This document shows, in pieces, positions 7,967-14,526 of a stretch of 33,356 bases of DNA. The notes under the pieces were generated by a model. The model made no database searches, was not told the origin of the DNA, and saw nothing but the letters and a program-made list of their open reading frames with translations. The position numbers were made by a program, and so were the translations under genes. Source of the stretch: Candidatus Physcocola equi (GTDB lineage Bacteria > Bacteroidota > Bacteroidia > Bacteroidales > Paludibacteraceae); NCBI GenBank assembly GCA_018064855.1, contig JAGHUM010000054.1, forward strand, positions 1 through 33,356, in the 5' to 3' direction. Positions within the stretch are counted from its first letter, which is position 1, and the number at the start of each line of letters is the position of its first letter.

Positions 7967-9028
7967 ATGAAGAGAATTTTTACAACTGTTTGCTTGTCGT
8001 TTGCCACATTGACCATGATGGCGCAGACTACACTTACCTACAAAAACAACGGCCTCAATGCGGGCGAGTACCGCAACATGAAGCAGATTGAATATATGCC
8101 ACAGGGCGAAAGCGGTGCCAACAAGGTATGGGACTTCTCAGGCGCAAAAATCATCAAGAACACCTATATCGAGCAGAACACCAACAACGCTGAGCAGATT
8201 GGCGGTTTGAATCTCGCTTCAAGCAACACCTTGCTCGCTTGTGATGAGAATGGCGACAGAACTTCGTTCTTCGAAATCACCCCAGAAGGCAAGAAATATT
8301 ATGGTCTTACTTCGGGCGAAGTGAAAATCGAATTTGCCAACCCTATCATCGACCTCAAGTTCCCATTCGCATATCAGGAAAAGATTGGTGGTGTAATGGA
8401 CGGAACTTATACCACTCCTTCTTCAGTTGAAGAAATCGATGGTAACTATGTCACAGAAGCAGACGCATGGGGTAAACTTATCCTCCCTGACGGATCGACT
8501 TACGACAACGTGCTTCGTGTCAAAGTCACAAAGAGTTACACTCAAGTCAGCAACAGCACAACATGGACCATCAACACTGTTCGCTACCAGTATTTCGCAG
8601 AAGGTGTTCGTTACCCAGTGCTCATCGTTCTTGAAAACAAGGTGAACAGCAACTGCAACTGCTCTTGCGGCAAATACGAAACTGAATACGCCTACATGCA
8701 GCCTGCAGCACGCAACCAGGAAAGCATCGCTTCAAATGGTGGTATGAAATCAAGAGTTGCAACTCAGAAGGTGCTCGATTTGGAAGTTGGTCCAAACCCA
8801 GCACACGACGAGATAACAGCCAAGATCACAATGTCTGAAAACGATGACAACGTTAAAGTTGATGTTGTTGACGTATCAGGTCGTAAGATCAAAGATTTCG
8901 GCACATGGAATTGTGTTGAAGGCCTCAACTCTGTCTCACTTGAAGTTAGCGACCTCGTAAGCGGCAATTATTTCATCCGTGTAACAGCAGGAAAGAGCCA
9001 ACTCAGCAAGAGCCTCATCAAGAAGTAA
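7967..9028 (+). CDS. Secreted protein with type A T9SS sorting domain
   Basis: A 353-residue protein of unknown function. The ATG at 7967 gives a clean signal peptide ending ...TMMAQ, so earlier in-frame residues from 7904 are rejected. The middle part is polar and beta-rich, with a Cys cluster CNCSCG at about residues 226-231. The last 80 residues, from VGPNPAHDEITAKI through VDVVDVSGRKIKDFG to GNYFIRVTAGKSQLSKSLIKK, match the Por-secretion C-terminal domain. That domain directs proteins through the outer membrane by the type IX system, usually with removal of the tail. It is probably monocistronic, with its own promoter and a strong terminator. Confidence 0.8.
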   Translation: MKRIFTTVCLSFATLTMMAQTTLTYKNNGLNAGEYRNMKQIEYMPQGESGANKVWDFSGAKIIKNTYIEQNTNNAEQIGGLNLASSNTLLACDENGDRTSFFEITPEGKKYYGLTSGEVKIEFANPIIDLKFPFAYQEKIGGVMDGTYTTPSSVEEIDGNYVTEADAWGKLILPDGSTYDNVLRVKVTKSYTQVSNSTTWTINTVRYQYFAEGVRYPVLIVLENKVNSNCNCSCGKYETEYAYMQPAARNQESIASNGGMKSRVATQKVLDLEVGPNPAHDEITAKITMSENDDNVKVDVVDVSGRKIKDFGTWNCVEGLNSVSLEVSDLVSGNYFIRVTAGKSQLSKSLIKK

Positions 9029-9048
9029 AACACTTCTCAAAACATATT

Positions 9049-9089
9049 AAAAGACGAGTGTGGTTAGGTTAACCACACTCGTCTTTTTT
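9049..9089 (+). terminator. Strong intrinsic terminator
   Basis: A perfect 18-bp stem (9049-9066 with 9070-9087) with a GGT loop and a run of T at 9084-9090. It ends the type A T9SS gene. The remaining gap up to 9391 holds the sigma-54 site at 9303 and otherwise nothing recognisable. Confidence 0.9.
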
Positions 9090-9302
9090 TTGCATAAGGC
9101 GACCTCAATTATCCATTTCCAGCGTTTTTTTTGATTTCTTACAGTGCACACAAATTAACCTTACTTCACAGTTCCCAAAAATAAAACAACATTTTTATGT
9201 TTAACAATACACTTATACAACCGCAAAACAAGCCCATACCACTGATAACGTAGCAATTAAGAAATAATCAAATCATTTCATTCCTTTATAGACTTCTCAT
9301 TT

Positions 9303-9318
9303 TGGCACATCATTTGCA
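9303..9318 (+). promoter_or_regulatory. Sigma-54 (-24/-12) promoter for the type B T9SS protein
   Basis: TGGCAC (9303-9308), five bases, TTGCA (9314-9318). The GG and GC dinucleotides are exactly 10 bases apart, as RpoN requires. Expected start is near 9329, about 60 bases before the ATG at 9392. No TAnnTTTG element competes at a better position. It is one of two such sites in the window, and both precede exported proteins. Confidence 0.7.
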
Positions 9319-9391
9319 AGCAGAAATGTGTTTTGCTTAATATAAAATTGCACGCAATGGTACTTGCGTGAAAAAAGAAATAGTTTTACAC

Positions 9392-11455
9392 ATGAAAAAC
9401 ATTATTGTAACATTTTGTGTCATCCTTTGTTGCCTTTGCGTAAACGACGTTCAAGGCAGATCTATTAGTATTGCCAATTATAAAACCGATCCTGGATTCG
9501 AATTAAGGAACTCGCAGGTGTGTAATGGACTTAGTTATTTAAGGGCTATTGTTGCGGATAAAAGCAGTATAAAAGATCCTTACAATTATGTATGGCTCTT
9601 CAGTAAAACTGGTGACATTTCAGGCAGATGGGAAATTCTTGATTCAAGTACAGATACTGTTTATACAGCAGATGAAATAGAAGATGGGAAAAAAGGTTAC
9701 TATCGTGTAGCGTTGGAAAATGGGAACGGAAATCTCATCTCAAACGCGGTTTATCTTGAGCCACACGACTGCCAGACGCCACATTATCACTGGTCTGATT
9801 TTCATTTTAAGGTGCTTTCGTGCGAGGGTCCATGGTGGTGTGTCTGGTGGCCTGTCAACATCGATACTCTTCGAATCTCCACCACCGAATATTACGATTA
9901 CACAGTTGAGATTTTAGATGGTGCTTCTTTGGAAGATTCAGAAGCAGAAATCACAGAAGATGGCATCTCGTTGTGCTACTACCTACCCGAACCGGTGACA
10001 GACAAAGATTCAGTAACCGTAGTCCTTCGCTCTGGCGATTACGCCGACACCACCCGCATATATTACGACTTCGTCAAAGAAATATACGACACTACCAGTA
10101 TCACCATTTGCCATGGCGATTCCGTTCAAATTGGAGACACCACATTAAAAACAACTGGCACATATACAATCAATATGAAGACCGAAGCGGGCTGTGACCA
10201 TATTGTCACTGTAAATTTTTATGTAATTCCTCCAAAATACGAAGTTACTGATGCTGCGATATGCAAGGGAGAATCTTACCTTTGGAATGGCAAATACTAC
10301 GATCAAACAGGCACCTATTACGACACGATTACTCCGATTTATTTTCACATGGACCGGCCTGACAAAAACTACGGACATACAGACAGTTATTACGACTCGC
10401 TGCAAAACTCTCAAAATTGCGATGTGTATTGTACACTGAATCTAAAGGTTAACGACGTCTATCGGGATACCACTTATATTGAATTTTGTAAGGATGAAAA
10501 TCATAAAGTTTCGGGTATCACAATAGACTCCATGCTTTCAATAAGCGGATGCGACAGCATCCGGATCACTAACATGAAAGTTCATCCAACCTATTTCGAC
10601 ACGACCTTTGCAACCGTTAAACAGGGCGAAACGTTCACCTTCAACAATAAGGAATATAGTGAAGACGGATTTTACGAAAAAACTTATACCACAATTCATG
10701 GCTGCGACAGCTTGGTTGTTTTAAAACTACGTGTTCTTAAACCAGTAATTAAAACAGAGAATGTGGCTATTTGCGAAAACGAACACTTCCAATGGAGAGG
10801 AAACGATTACGATGCATCGGGTCGGTACACCGACACGGTGTCTAAAACGGGCGTAGGTGACAGCATTTTCATCTTAAACCTTATAGTTAACGTCGCTTAC
10901 AAAGACTCTTCCTATATCCAGATTTGTGAAGATGAGGAACACAGAGTTTCATGCATTAGAATCGACTCCATGCTTTCAATAAGCGGATGCGACAGCATCC
11001 GGATTACCCACCTCAAAGTGCATCCAACCTATTTCGACACGACATTCGCAACCATTAAACAAGGCGAAACGTTTGTCTTTAACAATACAGAATACTCCAA
11101 AGCTGGGGTTTACGAGACAACATACACCACTACCTATGGTTGCGACAGTATGATTACGCTTAACCTAAAGACAGAATTTGTCAATATCATTCCGATGTCT
11201 TATTTCACGCCAAACGGCGATGGAGTGAATGACGTGTGGATTATCAAGAATATTGAATTATTACCAGATGCGAAGGTGACTATTTTCGACCGTTACGGCA
11301 AACGCGTGGCAACATTTCCTTATTACGACAACGAAACTAACGCATGGGATGGAACCTACAATGGGAATGACCTGCCAGCGACAGACTATTGGTACACTAT
11401 AAACATTGAATCACTCGACAAAATCTACTCCGGTCACTTCACCTTAATCAGATGA
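9392..11455 (+). CDS. Large secreted repeat protein with type B T9SS (CHU_C) sorting domain
   Basis: A 687-residue predicted surface protein. ATG 9392 starts the signal peptide (MKNIIVTFCVILCCLCVNDVQG); a GTG at 9368 is in frame but less likely. The body is built of beta-rich repeats of about 65-75 residues with recurring elements C-x-G-[ED]-S, GCDSI and KQGETF-FNN-EYS. The C-terminal 85 residues begin YFTPNGDGVNDVW and continue VTIFDRYGKRV, WDGTYNGNDLPATDYWY and YSGHFTLIR. This is the gliding-motility CHU_C type B sorting signal recognised by the type IX secretion system. A sigma-54 promoter precedes it. Converging genes end only 85 bases apart downstream. Ligand and function unknown. Confidence 0.85.
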   Translation: MKNIIVTFCVILCCLCVNDVQGRSISIANYKTDPGFELRNSQVCNGLSYLRAIVADKSSIKDPYNYVWLFSKTGDISGRWEILDSSTDTVYTADEIEDGKKGYYRVALENGNGNLISNAVYLEPHDCQTPHYHWSDFHFKVLSCEGPWWCVWWPVNIDTLRISTTEYYDYTVEILDGASLEDSEAEITEDGISLCYYLPEPVTDKDSVTVVLRSGDYADTTRIYYDFVKEIYDTTSITICHGDSVQIGDTTLKTTGTYTINMKTEAGCDHIVTVNFYVIPPKYEVTDAAICKGESYLWNGKYYDQTGTYYDTITPIYFHMDRPDKNYGHTDSYYDSLQNSQNCDVYCTLNLKVNDVYRDTTYIEFCKDENHKVSGITIDSMLSISGCDSIRITNMKVHPTYFDTTFATVKQGETFTFNNKEYSEDGFYEKTYTTIHGCDSLVVLKLRVLKPVIKTENVAICENEHFQWRGNDYDASGRYTDTVSKTGVGDSIFILNLIVNVAYKDSSYIQICEDEEHRVSCIRIDSMLSISGCDSIRITHLKVHPTYFDTTFATIKQGETFVFNNTEYSKAGVYETTYTTTYGCDSMITLNLKTEFVNIIPMSYFTPNGDGVNDVWIIKNIELLPDAKVTIFDRYGKRVATFPYYDNETNAWDGTYNGNDLPATDYWYTINIESLDKIYSGHFTLIR
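10526..11104 (+). repeat. Intragenic duplication in the type B T9SS protein gene
   Basis: A segment starting GACTCCATGCTTTCAATAAG at 10526 recurs at 10964. The first about 40 bases are identical and the next about 100 are closely similar. The offset of 438 bases equals 146 codons, so a two-domain block was duplicated in frame. Each copy contains the small hairpin GGATGC-GACA-GCATCC. Confidence 0.75.
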
Positions 11456-11488
11456 AGCAACTATTATACCGACAGTAAAATAACGCTT

Positions 11489-11530
11489 TGGCAAGAGATG
11501 GATCACGCAACTTATAAGAAGGCGTTTAAA
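11489..11530 (+). repeat. Possible degenerate end of the foldback repeat
   Basis: TAAGAAGGCGTTTAAATTTG resembles the outer arm of the foldback element at 3269 (TAAGAAGGTGTTTAAAATTT). The preceding GCAAGAGATGG resembles GCAAAAGATGG found 5' of the arm at 33237. The match is short and lies in the 85-bp gap between converging genes. It may be a solo remnant or chance. Confidence 0.25.
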
Positions 11531-11540
11531 TTTGTAGAAA

Positions 11541-12737
11541 TCACATGATAAAGCATATTCTGCCCAGTGGAGAAAGAAAGTCTTTGTTCATATTGAAGTT
11601 GTCCTCGTTGTCAATCACCCACAAAAGTTTCGAGCGTGGCGGCACATTTTCAGTGGGAGCTGGAGCGTAACCATCGGAAAAAACAATGAGGGCATCGTAG
11701 TTTCTATGCTCGTGGTAGTAGTCGAAAACTATTTGAAAGTTGGTGCCGCCATCACCATGACGCACGAAAGACTTGATTTTTTCAGAGGCCTTGTCGAGCG
11801 GTAGAACCTCTTTTTTGATTTCAGTATCGAACTGAATAACATCAGTTTTTTCCACACCATATTGAAAGAAATTCCTAATAACACGGAAAAACTTGGCGAA
11901 AGATTGGTTGCAAACCGAGCCACTGACATCGACAGCCACCAACAGTTGCGATGCCATCACGTGTTTACAACCCATGGCTTTGTAACCCAACCTGCGGTTA
12001 GGACGCATACGCGTGAATTTACGTTCAGATGAGATAATGCTTGTAGAAAAAGCCCTAAGTATTTTACGGTAATCAATTCTGCCAATCTGTGCAACCATAA
12101 TGGCTTCTTGAATATCGTGTGGAAGAGATCCCCAATTGGTGATTTGCTCAATGCGTTTCTTAATAGTTTCGTGCATTTCATCATCTTCTTCCCATAGTTC
12201 AGTTTCATCCTTGCTTTCTAACATAAGCCGTTCAACAGGTGAAAGTTCCTTTTTTCTTTCACCTTCATTTCCGCTTATTCCCAGACCATTCTCACCATCT
12301 TCACCATTCCCAAAACCGGCATTGTTTGTGAATTCTTTCTCCTGGTCCATCAGTCTATAGGCATACCATTCGAAATGTTTCTTTTCCGGCAGACAGAAGT
12401 CTCTTGGCGAATAGAGACGGGCATATTTCAAAGTGTAAACAGGCTGGAGCACAAGGTCACTTGCTGCCTTTAGTATATTGGCGGCACAGCCGCGGGGCTG
12501 GCGATCGTAGGGGTGAAGGAGGCAGATACGCAACACCGTTGCTTTCAATTTTTCCTCCAAAGCCGGATCGGAAAGGAAATTGATGAGTTCGGGATTGTAT
12601 TCGATCTTCCTTTTACCCACCCGCATGTAGCACCCCATTCTATTGTTCTCCTCCAATTTATGGGTGTAGTAGATAGAGGTGAGAGCCGGTTCGCGCAACG
12701 ACCACTGTTCTAATATCTTCGAAATACGGTCACTCAT
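11541..12737 (-). CDS. VWA-like domain protein (DUF2201 type), partner of MoxR ATPase
   Basis: A 398-residue cytoplasmic protein. The N-terminal half (about 1-120) resembles the DUF2201 'putative metallopeptidase' region, but no HExxH is present; the corresponding stretch reads RICLLHPYDRQPRG, so it should not be a protease. A low-complexity linker rich in Gly, Glu and Asn (about 138-165) follows. The C-terminal VWA-like fold has the MIDAS motif DVSGS (about residues 270-274), DGGTNF and FSDGY. Its start overlaps the stop of the MoxR gene (ATGA). That layout is typical of MoxR/VWA pairs such as RavA-ViaA, which act together in metal-dependent remodelling of protein complexes. Specific target unknown. 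Confidence 0.8.
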   Translation of the reverse strand: MSDRISKILEQWSLREPALTSIYYTHKLEENNRMGCYMRVGKRKIEYNPELINFLSDPALEEKLKATVLRICLLHPYDRQPRGCAANILKAASDLVLQPVYTLKYARLYSPRDFCLPEKKHFEWYAYRLMDQEKEFTNNAGFGNGEDGENGLGISGNEGERKKELSPVERLMLESKDETELWEEDDEMHETIKKRIEQITNWGSLPHDIQEAIMVAQIGRIDYRKILRAFSTSIISSERKFTRMRPNRRLGYKAMGCKHVMASQLLVAVDVSGSVCNQSFAKFFRVIRNFFQYGVEKTDVIQFDTEIKKEVLPLDKASEKIKSFVRHGDGGTNFQIVFDYYHEHRNYDALIVFSDGYAPAPTENVPPRSKLLWVIDNEDNFNMNKDFLSPLGRICFIM

Positions 12738-13804
12738 ACAGACTGCACATACTTGATAAGGTTCATATAGTTAGCCATTAACTTTTTAGTGATGAAAGCC
12801 ACGAATTTAGGGTGTTCACCCGTTATGAGGGAAACGAAATAAGCAGCCCCTTCATGGTTCTCGTTATTCAACAAGTCGTCGATAAACATGCCAAGGTGCT
12901 TAACCGAGACATTTGTTTTGCCAGCATCCACATGACCGTTCTCAATATACAGGCACACTCTGTCGCACACGATAGAGAGTTCGTGTGGCTTGTATTTCTG
13001 CACACTCTTTTGGTGCTTATCATAGTCTTCAAACAACTGCTTTGCCGTGATAACGTCATCTTTTGAAAGCGAAAGGAAGAAAGCACCCGCCGCCTGAACT
13101 CCCACAACGCCGGCAATCATCTTACGCATAAACTCATCGAGGGTATTCTCATTCTTTATAAGGTTCGAAACCTTGGTCCAGCCACGTCGGTCTGGCGTCT
13201 TTTCCAAACCATTCGATTGAATGTCAACATTCACTCCACCTTCCAAGAAATCAGGTTTACTCTGTATAAAATGAATAATGCGTTCGTCAATTCCGTGAGA
13301 ATCGGCCCAGTGAATCCATTCTTTTACAGAAGGGCGGAAGTTGTAGATGTTGAAACGGCTGACCAACGCAGGGTCGAGGTCTGTCAACTGGTATTCTTCA
13401 CCATCGTTAACCGCCGAAATAATGCGGCTTCCCTCCGGCAGTTTCTTACCGGCCAATTTGCGGTTCAACGCCAAATCCATCACAGTCTGCAACAGTTCGG
13501 GACGCGCACGGTTCAACTCATCTAAAAAGAGGACAATAGGTTTGCCGTCTTTAGGGAACCAATAGGGCTGAAGGAAGATGGTAGATTCACCCTTCTCATC
13601 TTTTTCCGGCAGACCTATCAAGTCTCCCGGATCGGCCATCTGACCAAGGAAAAGCGGCACCACTTTCATGCCCTGCTCTTCAAAGAACTTTGTCAAGATT
13701 TCACTTTTACCTATACCATGCTTTCCACAAAGCATAATATTCTGTTCGGCAGGGGTTTTTCTTAGCACCTTGTGCAATTCTTCAATATTAATAGATACTG
13801 CCAT
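12734..13804 (-). CDS. MoxR-type AAA+ ATPase
   Basis: A 356-residue ATPase. Walker A is GKHGIGKS (residues 27-34), Walker B is IVLFLDELNRA (90-100), followed by the MoxR signature of a sensor region (ISAVNDGEEY) and the arginine-finger area DPALVSRF. The DELNRARPEL motif is characteristic of MoxR/MCM-like AAA proteins. It is first in a two-gene unit with the VWA protein (ATGA overlap). It is divergent from a small HExxH metalloprotein, with a 111-bp shared upstream region that carries a 31-bp dyad. Such ATPases are chaperones for cofactor insertion or complex disassembly; the client here is not evident. Confidence 0.9.
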   Translation of the reverse strand: MAVSINIEELHKVLRKTPAEQNIMLCGKHGIGKSEILTKFFEEQGMKVVPLFLGQMADPGDLIGLPEKDEKGESTIFLQPYWFPKDGKPIVLFLDELNRARPELLQTVMDLALNRKLAGKKLPEGSRIISAVNDGEEYQLTDLDPALVSRFNIYNFRPSVKEWIHWADSHGIDERIIHFIQSKPDFLEGGVNVDIQSNGLEKTPDRRGWTKVSNLIKNENTLDEFMRKMIAGVVGVQAAGAFFLSLSKDDVITAKQLFEDYDKHQKSVQKYKPHELSIVCDRVCLYIENGHVDAGKTNVSVKHLGMFIDDLLNNENHEGAAYFVSLITGEHPKFVAFITKKLMANYMNLIKYVQSV

Positions 13805-13821
13805 TGAATTTTTATAATTAT

Positions 13822-13852
13822 GATATTTTTTACTAAATTAGTTATAAATATC
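13822..13852. promoter_or_regulatory. Dyad in the divergent moxR / metalloprotein promoter region
   Basis: A 31-base near-palindrome, outer halves GATATTT and AAATATC, inner core ACTAA-A-TTAGT, with 13 of 15 positions paired about the centre at 13837. It sits between the two divergent starts (13804 and 13916), where an operator would control both arms. AT-richness makes some symmetry expected by chance. Confidence 0.4.
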
Positions 13853-13915
13853 AACATACGAAACAACGCAGAGAAATCGGTTGCACAATCTGATTGATTA
13901 ACAGATAGATAATTT

Positions 13916-14482
13916 ATGATTTTTGAAGATAATAGGCTGAAACCGCTGGAACAAATTGCCGACGAAGGCGTACAGACCGAATTGTGGCTGGCTGTGCTCA
14001 AACTGGAGATGTTTGTAGGAGAGGTGGACTTTTCCCTGCAAATTGACGACCTGTTACCCGAAGGTGTTTTAGCAAATTGCGCAATAAACAACAACACCTT
14101 AACACTTAGCGGCGAGTATTTTGCACAATCGTCGTTGCAGACGCTGAAAACAATGGTTGAGCAGACACAGAAAAACAAATTTCACCCAGTCAGTCATCTT
14201 TCTATTGGCAGTGTGCTCATTCACGAGTTGTGTCATGCCGTTTGGAACACAATCTGCAAAAAGGGAATTGACCTTAGAACTGAAGTAAAAGCAATTGCAA
14301 AGGATTGGGACACCTATATGAATGAAAACCAAAACGACACACTCAAAACCTATGCGGCCACTTCGCCAGAAGAATTTTGGGCCGAGATGTTGACGCAGGC
14401 TGTTGACGGCGACAGCGAACAATGCCCCGACATGGAATTTGCAAAACGTGTGCTCAATTTAGCGGTAAAATACCATATGTAG
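13916..14482 (+). CDS. Small predicted zinc metallopeptidase (HExxH)
   Basis: A 188-residue soluble protein without signal peptide. HELCH at residues 103-107 is the zinc-binding and catalytic motif. SPEEFWAE at 150-157 offers the downstream glutamate (Glu153 or Glu157) expected of a gluzincin, similar to the EFxAE third-ligand motif of anthrax-lethal-factor-like peptidases. I do not recognise a named family. The gene is divergent from the moxR/VWA pair, whose VWA protein carries a metallopeptidase-like domain without HExxH, so the active site may be supplied in trans by this protein. The leucine-rich-repeat gene follows 44 bases downstream on the same strand. Confidence 0.7.
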   Translation: MIFEDNRLKPLEQIADEGVQTELWLAVLKLEMFVGEVDFSLQIDDLLPEGVLANCAINNNTLTLSGEYFAQSSLQTLKTMVEQTQKNKFHPVSHLSIGSVLIHELCHAVWNTICKKGIDLRTEVKAIAKDWDTYMNENQNDTLKTYAATSPEEFWAEMLTQAVDGDSEQCPDMEFAKRVLNLAVKYHM

Positions 14483-14526
14483 TGTGAGACCATATTTCAT
14501 TCTGCAAGTAAACTCAAAACAACACC

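Noticed and set aside
9090..9300. RNA gene or hidden small ORF in the 9.1-9.3 kb gap
   Set aside because: AT-rich with no strong hairpin, tRNA arm or credible start; nothing seen apart from the promoter at 9303.
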